The notes beneath the pieces are model-generated. The model was not told where the DNA came from. It searched no databases and saw only the letters and a program-made list of their open reading frames with translations. Of a stretch of DNA of 40,525 bases, positions 1 through 9,790 are shown one piece after another. Made by a program: the position numbers and the translations under genes. Within the stretch, counting starts at the first letter, position 1; each line of letters begins with the position of its first letter. Origin of the DNA: Phoronis australis (lineage: Eukaryota; Phoronida; Phoronidae); assembly GCA_002633005.1 (NCBI GenBank), contig NMRA01000621.1, positions 123,232 to 163,756 of the forward strand. Direction: 5' to 3'.

Positions 1-1
1 G

Positions 2-400
2 CCTGGCATAGTGAAATATGACGTCATTAGCAGGCGAAACGACAAAACCTTTTTTCAAAAGTCTCTTTTATAGCTATAAAGTTGGAGTTTTGCGTTTTCT
101 CATAGGGTTCATTTTGTTGCCACACTCGATCGATTGTTATGGATATGACGTAATTAGCGTGCGAAACGTACCTTCCCTTTTGAATCCAACCCCACCCCCC
201 CGCAAATGCACCCACACCTATAGCAATTTTCCCCCAATCCGTATCCGCCAGAATTCGGGTCATTTTTTCACGGAGTCATTATTTATGCTACCCTGGCATA
301 GTGGGGCATGACGTCATCAGCGGGTGAAACGACAAAACCTTTTTTAAAAATCTCTTTTAACTAAGTTGGAGTTTTGCGTTTTCTCATTGGGTTCATTTTT
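2..400 (+). repeat. 290-bp direct duplication with CRE-like palindrome
   Basis: CCTGGCATAGTG...TGACGTCA...GCGAAACGACAAAACC...GTTGGAGTTTTGCGTTTTCTC at 2-115 recurs at 292-397. The CRE consensus TGACGTCA is at 19-26 and 309-316. A weaker third partial copy (ATGACGTAATTAGCGTGCG) starts near 144. The repeat may extend left of the window. Confidence 0.8.
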
Positions 401-403
401 GGC

Positions 404-509
404 CTCTTGCGAACGTTAGTTAGTTTGCGTTTGCGAGAAGACAACACGTGTTCTCTCGCGAACGTGACCCCGTTCGCGAGAACAACGCCGGTCCTCTCGC
501 GAACGTGAG
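404..509. repeat. Alternating inverted copies of a TCGCGAACGTGA motif
   Basis: CTCTCGCGAACGTGA (453-467) is followed by CGTTCGCGAGAAC (471-483) on the other strand, then CTCTCGCGAACGTGA again (494-508), with two decayed copies before (TTGCGAACGTTAG, TTTGCGAGAAG). The stretch is CpG-rich compared with its AT-rich surroundings. Confidence 0.7.
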
Positions 510-701
510 TTCATTGGCGGACATCTTGGATTGAGGAAAAACGCTCGGGAGGCGAATATAATTTGTCGCGTATCTTCTCAAATGTTGTAGATTTCACGAA
601 AAAGTGAGAGTGGAGTGGCGCGCGTGATCCATGAGAGTGGGCAATTGTATATTGCGACACTTCATTTTATTTTTTAAACATTCCTGACAGAATTTGAAAT
701 G

Positions 702-905
702 GGACCAAGTTATCCGACTATTACCCTTTCTTCCAATACCGTTCACAGTGTCCTGTTCCGGCGACTTCGTGAGAAATTCGCAGTCAAAAAACAAAAATGT
801 TCACAAAAAGCCCAAACACATTTCCATCTTGGACGGCTCGAGGTCAAGGACGGCACGGAAATTACCGATGAGTTACGGATGGATGGCGTTATCGACATCG
901 TGACT
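702..905 (+). repeat. Third copy of the ~200-bp repeat
   Basis: ACCCTTTCTTCCAATACCGT, CACAGTGTCCTGTTCCGG, GCAGTCAAAAAACAAAAATG, the GCTCGAGGTCAAGGACGG block and GATGAGTTACGGATGGATGG align with the two copies at 9022-9418. Confidence 0.7.
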
Positions 906-926
906 TTACGCGACAAACTGGCAATT

Positions 927-1660
927 TCATTTGGGACACAGTGAACATGCCATATGGCTTGTGATGTTACGGTGCCGAGCTAGGTTGCAGTGTCCAGTAA
1001 TAACCTGGATCAGCTGCCTTATAGCAAGCCTATCTAAACATAGCAGTTTCTTTGAACCTTTTGGTTCAATAGGACTTGGAAAAAGTTGTTTGGTTTGTCT
1101 GCAGGCAGAGAGCTTTCTCCATGCATTCACGGACAGTTTATGCACCCAGTGTCTTACCTTTGCTCTGCAGCACCTATAGGCAACTGGTGTGCAAGGTTCT
1201 GGTACAAAACAGGGTGTACTTGCTCCTTCATTTGCAAGTTTGTCAGCAGCTTCGTTACCGTCAATGCCAACATGGGCTTTAACCCAGTTCACATGAACAG
1301 TTCTACTAGCTGATAGGTGGTTGAGCTCGTTTACACAGGCCAGGACACAATGGGAGCTGATCTTGGGCTTAGGTGGAGCTTTAATAGCTGCTTGGCTGTC
1401 TGAGAGCAGAAAGAGTTCATTGTTTCCAAGGACTGCTTCATGCTCCCTTGCCAGTTGGGCAGCCTGGTGAATGGCGACATTTTCCTCTTGAAATGCTGTA
1501 ACGGTGTTACCCAGTGAGTTCCAGCTTTCTTTGTCATCACCTGCAAGGTCTGGAAAGTAAATTCCTGATCCTGACTGTCCGTTGTCAAGTTTAGAGCCAT
1601 CAGTGTAACAAACGGACTCTTGGTCATTGTAATCAATGATTTCGTGACCATCTCCAATTT
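927..1660 (-). pseudogene. RNase H domain and C-terminal Cys/His tail of the LINE
   Basis: Catalytic-type residues are visible in YTDGS, LLSDSQA and GNEAADKLA. The tail ends IRQLIQVITGHCNLARH...CSLCPK, typical of the end of retroelement proteins with RNase H. A stop and a frameshift relative to the upstream part break it. Confidence 0.8.
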
Positions 1661-1836
1661 ATGTATAGGAATTATGTCTGTGATTTAGGGTCGTCACTGA
1701 AACATCACTTGGCATTGCCAAAAGTGTTCCAGTTTCTCACATTAACCTGTTGCAATCATTATATATGACTCTTAAGTCAACAGTGTCGATGATTCGCACA
1801 TTACTCCACTGCCCATTACACTTCATACAGTAAGCT

Positions 1837-2705
1837 CAGGGCTCAACATTAACTTTAAGCCACTTGACCTTCTGGCAAGTAGTTGAAACTTTTACTTGCC
1901 CAAACAAAAAATTCACTTGCCCCAAGTACAATCCCAAATAGCACCATGCATGTGCACACCTAGGTAATGTGTTACAGTAGGGCTGCCTGGGCACATCCTC
2001 CTCTTGTGTTGTGCATGCTATATACATGAGTTATTTTTTTAACGATTCTTCTTATAGAACATTTACTTATAAGGTGTGTCAAAACACTACAGAGACAAAT
2101 TAGAACAGTAACTATGGTATCTGAACCACTGTCTCACGTTCACAGGCGCCGAAATGAGCTAGGACATGAACTCTAGTCACTTCTGTGTATTCATTAGTTT
2201 ATAGGTATAAATAAATGTTCTATATGAAGAATCGTTAAAAAAATAGCAACCAGGGGTGGATCCAGGATTTTGAGTTAGGGGGGCCAGGGCACAGAATAAC
2301 CAGAATTTCTGCAGATACGCGCACCCAGGCTAAATTGTGGAGACGCAGAGGCCTCGAATGAGGACCTGTTGACTAACAAAAAAAGGTAAACGGGGTTTGT
2401 TCAGGGCCTATGCGTTGTATATCACCCCCTATGAGCCCCTGCTTGCGCGCACCCGAACTCCCAAATGGTATCTGGTAGAATTTTAGGGGGAGCCATGGCC
2501 CCCCTAAATCCGCCACTGGCAACTCATGTATTCAGCATGCACGACACAAGAGGAGGCTCAGCACAGGCAGCCCTACGGTAACACATTGCCTAGGTGTGCA
2601 CATGCACGGTGCTATTTGGGATTGTACTTGGGGCAAGTGAATTTGTTTTTCGGGTAAGTAAAAATTTCAACTACTTGTGGCCTAAAAAGTTAATTTTGAG
2701 CCCTG
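1837..2705. mobile_element. Foldback DNA element with long inverted arms, inserted in the LINE
   Basis: Terminal CAGGGCTCAACATTAACTTT (1837) is mirrored by ...TTAATTTTGAGCCCTG (ending 2705). The arms (about 1837-2073 and 2204-2705) match over more than 200 bp, with the CACTTGCCCCAAGTACAATC block shared. It has no coding capacity. The right arm carries a further inserted MITE (2251-2518). No convincing target duplication is seen. Confidence 0.8.
2251..2518. mobile_element. CAGTGGCGGATYYAG-type MITE, copy 1, nested
   Basis: The ends are CAGGGGTGGATCCAGGATTT and (reverse strand) CAGTGGCGGATTTAGGGGGG. Five bases, GCAAC, are repeated on both sides (2246-2250 and 2519-2523). The left arm of the host foldback element lacks the insert at the same point, so the insertion is seen directly. 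The element has no coding capacity. Confidence 0.85.
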
Positions 2706-3262
2706 GATAGCGTCATGTTTATTGTAGCTGAAGGCACCAACAATATCGATGAAAGTGCCAAGAGCAAACATTTTATTACATACAGCATTTTTAAGCTGTC
2801 TGACAAGGTGATGAAGAGCAGTCTCTGTAGAAAAGCCAGCTCTGTAAGCGTACTGATTTCTCAGAAGTCTACTCATAACATCTTGCCTTTCTAATTGCCA
2901 CAGAACCAGTTTCTCATGACCTTTCAAGAAGAAGGATGTTAGAGTTATAGGTCTGAAGGAGTAAGTTTTGAAGTAAGAATCCTTGCCAGGTTTGGGAATA
3001 AAAACAACCCTTGCCTTAGTCCAGGTTTCAGGGACAGGATTTGGAAAAGCTTCGTTCCTGCTTCTTGCAGCATCTTAGGAAACACCATGTCTTGCCCGGG
3101 GGCCTTCCATGGTTTAAAAGACATGAGGGCCAATTTAACAAGATGAGTATTAACCATCTCATCAACAAAGTCCATATGGATTTCCTGTTCTTGCTCGTTA
3201 CGTAATACTTCTCTAGTTCCATGACCAGGGATCACACTACCGGGATAGTGTTTATCCAACAT
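2682..3262 (-). pseudogene. Reverse transcriptase fragment of the LINE (finger part)
   Basis: Two overlapping frames carry KAPGQDM and the YRAGFSTETALHHL motif, with one frameshift between them at about 2940. The palm with YxDD is not present. The fragment ends where the nested element begins. Confidence 0.8.
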
Positions 3263-3542
3263 GGCCCTGAGAGTTTTCCCAGGTGAACTGGTGTATGAAC
3301 CGTCTTTTCGTTGGACAGTCTCCCAACTGAGCAGTCTTGTCCTTCAGAATCTGAACAAGTTTTGCCGTTGCTGACAAACTTGAAGATTGCTGGCAAAAGT
3401 TTCTCCAGGAGCTCCTTTTTGCCCTACGAGTAGCGGACTTGAAGATTCTGTTTGCCTGACGGTAGGCGTTCCAGTCCTCTTCAGTGTCTGCTCGCTGGGC
3501 AATCCGATGAGCTTTCTTCGCCTTCTTCTGAAGAGATGCAAG

Positions 3543-3848
3543 TTATTTGGTCCACCATATCTGACGATTAGGTTTACCAGTAAGCCTCACCATCTTCATC
3601 GGACAGGCAGCATTGATGGAATTAGTCAGCACAACTGTGACATTATTTGCCAGCGAATCAACATCAGTAAAAGTGTTGAGAGTTCCACTGTCCAGGTTAT
3701 CAAATGAATTAGAACAATCTTCATTGAAGGTGTGCCAATCAGCCTTTTTGAAATCCCTGTATTCAGTGAAGAAGGGGATAGCCATCTCAAACCTGATATA
3801 TCTGTAATCAGAGAGAGAGGACAAAGGGTCAACTCTCCAGTTCTTCAC
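3543..3848 (-). pseudogene. Endonuclease domain end of the LINE
   Basis: WRVDPLSSLSDYRYIRFEM resembles the terminal SDH..I motif of APE-type endonucleases, with H changed to Y. The remaining N-terminal part is absent from the window, so the element is 5' truncated near 3870. Confidence 0.6.
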
Positions 3849-3891
3849 CAGATCTGCTACAGGTATCAGTGTTCTCTAAGACCAGTTTTGA

Positions 3892-3929
3892 CTCGACGCA
3901 GCAACGAATTTAAATTTTGCTGCGTCGAG
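3892..3929. repeat. Hairpin of 13-bp arms
   Basis: CTCGACGCAGCAA (3892-3904) and TTGCTGCGTCGAG (3917-3929) pair perfectly over a 12-nt loop. It lies just past the truncated LINE end and may be a remnant of another inverted-repeat element. Confidence 0.7.
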
Positions 3930-4159
3930 TTTGGAGAATGCACGTCGAGTTTGAAAAGTGCCGCGACAAGTTAAAACTTTGGCTGGCTTGGCACTTTTGC
4001 CCTCAGAATAAACAATGAGGGTGAAGTAACCAACTTAAGTCATAGTTCCTACTACATATATGACCTAATTTTTATGCACCCACATATTTATATGTGGACG
4101 CATTATGCCGTCATCTCCGTCCGTCCGTACGGGCGGCGTCCGTCCGGCGTCCGCTGCTC

Positions 4160-6540
4160 TATCCCCAAAACCCTTTGACCTATGTTCATGAAATTTGGCA
4201 CATATGTTCCATTCATGAATGGGATGGCATGTGCGAACTTTCAGACGGATCCGACTACCGGTGTGCCCCCTAGTGGCAATTTTATTTTTTTACGCTTACC
4301 TTTGTATCTTCAAAAGTCCTGAACGGATTTTCATGAAATTTAGTATGTAGGCACCTATTAGTGAGATGACACTATCCTCCCCTTTTCAGATGGATTCGAC
4401 AAAGTTTGCGCCACCTAGTGGCCATTTTTAGTGTTTTCAAGTCTGTTTTTATGCGTCAACCCCTCTATCAACCAAACCGCTCAAAGGATGATTGTGAAAA
4501 TTGGCATGTATATGCTTACTGTGTAGAGGACGGTTGATGATGATTTTCCGACGATTTTGACTACCGTGGCGCCTCCTAGTGGCAGTTTTGTTTTTGTTTT
4601 TTTCGCCTATGGCTGTATCTCCTAAACCGTTCGCAGAATCTTTGCGAAATTGTGTAAGTATATTTATATGGTGTTAACAACGGAACATGACGACTTTCGG
4701 ACGGATCCGACTACCGATGTGCCCCCTAGTGGCAATTTTAGTTTTTACGCTTACCTTTGTATCTTCAAAAGTCCTGAACGGATTTTCATGAAATTTGGTG
4801 TGTAGGCACTTAGTAGTAAGATGACGCTATCCTCCCGTTTTCAGATGGATTCGACATAGTTTGCACCACCTAGTGGCCATTTTTAGTGTTTTCGAGTCTG
4901 TTTTTGTGCGTCAACCCCTCTATCAACCAAACCGCTCAAAGGATGATTGTGAAAATTGGCATGTATATGCTTACCATGTAGTGGACGGTTGACGATGATT
5001 TTCCGACGATTTCGACTACTGTGGCGCCTCCTAGTGGCAGGTTTTTTTCCGCCTATCGCTGTATCTCCTAAACCGTTCGCAGGATCTTTACGAAATTGTG
5101 TACGTATATTTATATGATGTTAACAACGGAACATGACGACTTTCGGACAGATCCGACTACCGATGTGCCCCCTAGTGGCAATTTTAGTTTTTTACGCTTA
5201 CCTTTGTATCTTCAAAAGTCCTGAACGGATTTTCATGAAATTTGGTATGTAGTCACCTATTAGTAAGATGACGCTATCCTCCCGTTTTCAGATGGATTCG
5301 ACATAGTTTGCGCCACCTAGTGGCCATTTTTAGTGTTTTCGAGTCTGTTTTTGTGCGTCAACCCCTCTATCAACCAAACCGCTCAAAGGATGATTGTGAA
5401 AATTGGCATGTATATGCTTACCATGTAGAGGACGGTTGACGATGATTTTCCGACGATTTCGACTACTGTGGCGCCTCCTAGTGGCAGTTTTTTTTTTCAC
5501 CTATCGCTGTATCTCCTAAACCGTTCGCAGGATCTTTACGAAATTGTGTAAGTGTATTTATATGATGTTAACAACGGAACATGACGACTTTTGGACAGAT
5601 CCGACTACCGGTGTGCCCCCTAGTGGCAATTTTAGGTTTTTACGCTTACCTTTGTATCTTCAAAAGTCCTGAACGGATTTTCATGAAATTTGGTATGTAG
5701 TCACCTATTAGTAAGATGACGCTATCCTCCCGTTTTCAGATGGATTCGACATAGTTTGCGCCACCTAGTGGCCATTTTTACTGTTTTCGAGTCTGTATTT
5801 TTGCGTCCACCCCTCTATCAACCAATCCGCTCAAAGGATGATTGTGAAAATTGGCATGTATGTGCTTATTATAAAGAAGACAGCTGACAATGATATTCAG
5901 ACGATTTGGATTACTGTGGCGCCTCCTAGTGCCTTTTTTTGCGCCTATGGCTCTATCTCCTAAAGCGTTCGCAGGATCTTTACGAAATTTAATAAGTGTA
6001 ATTATATGATGTTAACAACAGACGATGACGACTTTTGGACGGATCCGCCTACCAGTGTGCCCCCTAGTGGCAATTTTTTTTTTACGTTTACCTCTGTATC
6101 TTCACAAGTCCTTAACGGATTTTCATGAAATTTGGTGCGATGACGCTATCCTCCCGTTTTCGGATGGATTCGACCTAGTTTGCGACACCCAGTGGCCATT
6201 TTTACTGAGTTTGAGTCTGTTTTTTGACGTCCACCCCTCTATCAACCAAACCGCTCTAAGTATGATTGTGAAATTTGGCATGTATGTTCTTACTATAAAG
6301 AGGACGGTTGACGCTGAATTTCCCATGACTTTGAATACTGTGGCACCTCCTAGTGGCAGTTTTCTTTTGCGCCCATGGCTGTATCTCCCAAACCGTTTGT
6401 AGGATCTTTACTAAATTTAGCAAGTGTATTTATGTGATGTTGATAACGGACGATGACAACTTTAGGATGATTCTGACTACCGGTATGCCTCTAGTGGCAA
6501 TTTAAGTATTTCACATTGACCTCTGTATTTTTATAGGTCT
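4160..6540. repeat. Higher-order tandem array, ~448-bp units of three ~150-bp monomers
   Basis: The landmark GACGGATCCGACTACC recurs at about 4243, 4698, 5146, 5594, 6039 and 6466, giving periods of 455, 448, 448, 445 and 427. Each unit has three related monomers, marked by GTGCCCCCTAGTGGCAATTT, GCGCCACCTAGTGGCCATTT and GCGCCTCCTAGTGGCAGTTT. Copies in the middle are nearly identical, outer ones are more diverged. Confidence 0.92.
4264..4276 (-). promoter_or_regulatory. CTCF-like motif, first of an array
   Basis: Read on -, CCACTAGGGGGCA fits the known CTCF core CCASYAGRKGGCR fully. Similar motifs follow at about 4409 (CCACTAGGTGGCG), 4720, 4864, 5166, 5310, 5615, 5759 and 6057 with full or near-full match. 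The third monomer type (CCACTAGGAGGCG, at about 4571, 5025, 5472, 5916 and 6345) has one mismatch. Binding is not shown by sequence alone. Confidence 0.45.
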
Positions 6541-6897
6541 TCAGGTGTATACTTTGTGTTACTTTGTGACTATGAAGGAAAAGTTCCAAGTAGAAATTTG
6601 TTTCTGGCATTCTAATGCTGTGCTAATCTCGTATGTTGGTAAATTTGTTTTTAATTCTATGTTTCTGTGGTGCTTTAAGCAACTGATGTATAGGATGTGC
6701 TTGTATTATGAAGATCACTCACATTTTGCCCCTAGCCTATTGAGGAGACAATGACCATGCCTTTCCATTTTGCAAAGTACAACATACTACATATATGCCC
6801 TCTACTGGCCACTTTATGGTACCAATAAACAACCCTAGAAGGATACCGTATACAGTGCAATTGTGGGTGCATTTCAACGCTCTGCGTTGCTCTTGTT

Positions 6898-7440
6898 GTA
6901 ATAATTGAGTGTAAATTACTGCTTAAAAAATCTAAAGAAATTCCTTTTCTGACATAATTTTATAGTGTCAGGTACCTTACCTTAATTATTGACTAGACAG
7001 CAATATTATTTTAACTTTTAAAATTTTGCTCTTAAACCTGTAAATTAGCAATTTGATATGCTTAATTTAAAGGATTTTGATTTTGACTGACATTTGGTGG
7101 CGTATTAGAACTTATTCAACTGGACAACAGGTGTCCCAAATACTAGGTCACATCATTAGTAGTATTTAATAAGTAGAATTGATACTAGAATTGACATTTT
7201 TATTATTAATTTTTATTATTAAAGGAACTTATAACCTTTAGGTTGATTTTCTGAGTCTGTCATAAATGCTTTGGAGGACTTTTGGTGAAAAATTGGTAGG
7301 AAAGTCAAAAAGTAGGTCACACCAGTTCAGTGCACACTTTTAAAACGTATATGAAACACAGTGACCATGTTGTTAGGGAATGAACAGTGATTACTACTAA
7401 AAAAATTCGCGTGGAGTTTGGAATTTTTGATGTGGAGAAC
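6898..7440. other. AT-rich spacer
   Basis: No gene, no recognisable repeat. Confidence 0.6.
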
Positions 7441-8789
7441 ACTGGGTATAGACCCTATTCACGCCGACAGGAGGCGCATTCCAAAACGAGGCTCGCTGCG
7501 ATACCTCTGTTAGCTTATCAGCATAGTTCTGTGTTTCAGACCGTGCTGTTCCGCGAACGGCTAGAAAAATTACGGACATGCAACTGTCTGCTTCACAATC
7601 TCTAAAGACGTTGAGATTCGGAGGCGTTGGGTCGAAGCAAAATATGTCCGTGTAAAATTTATAAATGTTTTCGAAAAGTTAGATATTTTGTCGCATGTCG
7701 GTCAGCTGTTAAGCATCATCAAGATAGTAACGACCGGAGAATGGGCCAGCCAGGCTGTGTTTTCATGACTACGGATTTAGGGGGGGGGGCATGACCCCCC
7801 TAAAATTGTATCAGATCCCATTTTTGAGTTCGGGTGCGAATTGCTGACTAGCACACGTGCGCAACCAGGGCGGGTCTTGGGGGTGAATAAACAACGCATA
7901 GGCGCTGAATGAACCCCGTTTACCGTTTTTTTTAGTCAACAGGTCCGCAAAGCCAAGAATTCACGACCCCTGCATCCCCGGAGTTTAGGCTGGGCGCGCG
8001 CATCTGCCGAAATGCTGCTTATTCCTGTGCCCCGCCCCCCCCCCCAACTGAAAAACCTGGATCCGCCCCTGCTACGGGTTGAAACATTATAATTTTTTCT
8101 TTCCAAAAAGGACTGGGCCCTCAATCCCTCAAATTTGGGGCCCAATATCGGCCCTATTCCCCTCTCAAACATATTGAAATAATTTTTATTTTCAATTTCG
8201 AGCCTGGTTTTTTATTTTAATAAAAATATATTTAATAACATCAATTATTCTTTCAGACCAATGACAAATCAACTGTTAGTCCCAGTGAGTGCATAGGATC
8301 AGGCTATGCTTGATTTTAATATTCTTGATCAACAAATTAAACCAGATGTGACTAATTGCCCATGACAGACACCACTGTCGAATATGTCTTCAACTCGTCA
8401 ACAATACGAGCAGATGACCTGGTCTGCGTAGAAAGTATTTTGATCATCAATTTACAAGAAAAAACGTAACCCTGCATTCAGCATAATACCTAATCCGTAA
8501 CACTACGATCACCGCAATTTGGTCATATTTACTTTTCATGTTTCGAACCTAGTTTTCCGAAAAGAATTAACCCTTTCGTCAGAAAACTCTTTGGCGCCTT
8601 AACTTGTTCTCTAATGTAATTTTCTACGTCTCTGTGGTTAATTGTCGACACATCATTAAAATTTAATATCCAGGTTGGACTCGAAAGACCGGTTATTTAA
8701 CTCACGCAATGTCTACTTTCACTTTGTTTATCGCAGTGAGCCTCGCTTTGGATCTTAATGGCTGCCGCGTGAATAGAGTCTATACTAGT
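7441..8789. mobile_element. Element with 60-bp inverted arms, host of a nested MITE
   Basis: The left arm (7441-7503, TATAGACCCTATTCACGCCG ... AACGAGGCTCGCTGCGATA) is matched in reverse complement by the right arm (8729-8789, TATCGCAGTGAGCCTCG ... GTGAATAGAGTCTATACTAG). The interior holds no coding frame, only MITE copy 2 and AT-rich DNA. The family is not recognised. Confidence 0.6.
7765..8071. mobile_element. CAGTGGCGGATYYAG-type MITE, copy 2
   Basis: It shows the same interior as copies 1 and 3: a G-rich start, TTTGAGTTCGGGTGCG, AACGCATAGGC, CCCCGTTTACC, TAGTCAACAGGTC, and the end AACCTGGATCCGCCCCTG. The left terminus is worn; CTACG flanks both sides (7769-7773 and 8072-8076), which may be the target duplication. 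Confidence 0.75.
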
Positions 8790-9021
8790 CAAAGTAAGAT
8801 CTAGGGTCTCTTGGCGATTCTGAACAACAAAAGTGGGTGTGTGGCCTCTATTGCGAATATTCAGTTGAGTCTGATCTCTACCTTTTGACTGCCCAGCATG
8901 TGTGACCCATTTAGGAGTGTAAGACTCCTGCCGGTATAGCTCTAGAGGTCACTGAGATACACAAGCTGTTCCACCACGACGAGGCACACGCCTCCAGAAC
9001 AGCTACAAACCATTAGCAATT
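8072..9021. other. Spacer with the right arm of the 7441-8789 element
   Basis: No gene seen. The only structure is the arm at 8729-8789. Confidence 0.5.
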
Positions 9022-9418
9022 GTTCTTTCTTCTAATACCATTTATGGTGTCCTGCTCCAGTGAGATCGCAACAAGTTCGCGGTCAAAGCACAAAAATGTT
9101 CCCAAAAAGTCCATGTGTACTTCCAAATTCGATTGTTCGAGGTCAAGGACGATACGGCAATTGCCGATTTATCACGGAATGTCAGAACATCGATAACTCC
9201 ACACTTAGCCAGAGGATTTCGTAACCTTCCCTGATGAACCGGCAATTGCCGTCCATCTGTAACTCATCGGATAATTCTGTATTATCCTTGACTTTGAACC
9301 ATCAAAGTAGGAAGTAAGCACGGGCTTTTGGGAACATTTTTGTGCTTTGACCGCAAATTTGTTGCGAATTTGTTGGAGCTGGACACCATGAATGGTATTA
9401 GAAGAAAGAAAGAATGCG
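9022..9418. repeat. Inverted pair of a ~200-bp repeat
   Basis: The + copy (about 9022-9225) and the - copy (about 9225-9418) share TTCTTTCTTCTAATACCATT, GTGTCC(T/A)GCTCCA, GCGGTCAAAGCACAAAAATG and TTCCCAAAA. Together they can fold into a hairpin of nearly 400 nt. A third copy lies at 702-905, next to the 3' end of the LINE, so the family may be part of the LINE tail or an independent MITE. Confidence 0.7.
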
Positions 9419-9666
9419 ACATTCCATGTGTTTTTGATGTCTCAAGGAAAATTTGCTGCCGAGCTACTCTGATTTGAAGCATCCATTCAGTAAAAAAATG
9501 TGTCTCAAACATTTGTATTGAAGTTTTAGGTCTTTTCAAACGAGGCTTGTCATTTTTAACATGTTTTTCATTAATTTTGCGAGAGTTCTGGTAAAGTTTT
9601 GGGTAGCTTTGACCTAGATTTCTTTGTTGGTGCAAATGTAATTCGTTCTCCAACTGTCCATTTCAG

Positions 9667-9790
9667 GTTAGTCTCTGAATCATTAAAAGGCGTTGATGGT
9701 GACAGGAAGTGCTTTCGACTAGTTGGTGGAGTCTTAGTAGAAAGGACAGTAAAAGACGTTTTACCAGCATTACTCTCAAACAAAGAACAG
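9667..9790 (+). CDS. PFDN2: PFDN2 internal exon (beta-hairpin block)
   Basis: The acceptor is a pyrimidine-rich stretch ending TTTCAG at 9661-9666; the donor is CAG|GTAATC after 9790. One leading base completes a split codon (the preceding intron is phase 2), then 41 codons run from LVSESLKGVD to LLSNKEQ. The exon ends in phase 0. Its 124-nt length fits the frame exactly. Confidence 0.92.

Larger units (their letters stand above)
594..3870 (-). mobile_element. Decayed non-LTR retrotransposon with RNase H (I/Jockey/LOA-like), interrupted
   Basis: The order on - is as expected of a LINE ORF2. The end of an endonuclease domain lies at 3848-3543 (WRVDPLSSLSDYRYIRFEM). A linker with W..YR.A.R.LKSATRRAKRSSW follows. 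The start of reverse transcriptase is at 3262-2945 (FKPWKAPGQDM) and 2927-2706 (YRAGFSTETALHHLV, FIDIVGAF replacing FLDIEGAF). RNase H is at about 1640-1220 (VCYTDGSKL, LLSDSQAAIK, VKAHVGIDGNEAADKLANEG), then a Cys/His-rich tail. The catalytic YxDD part of the transcriptase is missing, where another element is inserted (1837-2705). Frameshifts and stops break the frame. It is dead. Confidence 0.85.
4074..6897. mobile_element. Helentron-like non-autonomous element with a tandem-repeat core
   Basis: Short inverted ends ATGCACCCACA (4074-4084) and TGTGGGTGCAT (6862-6872) enclose the region. A hairpin CCACATA-TTTA-TATGTGG lies at 4080-4097 at the left end. At the right end a perfect hairpin CAACGC-TCT-GCGTTG at 6875-6889 is followed by CTCTTGTT. 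A subterminal hairpin near one end, asymmetrical inverted ends and an internal tandem array are features known for Helentron-type elements. No helicase or Rep frame is present, so it would be non-autonomous. The class is an inference; a satellite array bounded by chance repeats is the alternative. Confidence 0.55.

Noticed and set aside
6025-6402. 125-codon open frame on +
   Set aside because: It lies wholly inside the satellite array and shows no coding signature; other array units break the same frame.
9282-9653. 123-codon open frame on -
   Set aside because: It spans the inverted 200-bp repeat and the flank of the PFDN2 exon; no domain, no splice context.
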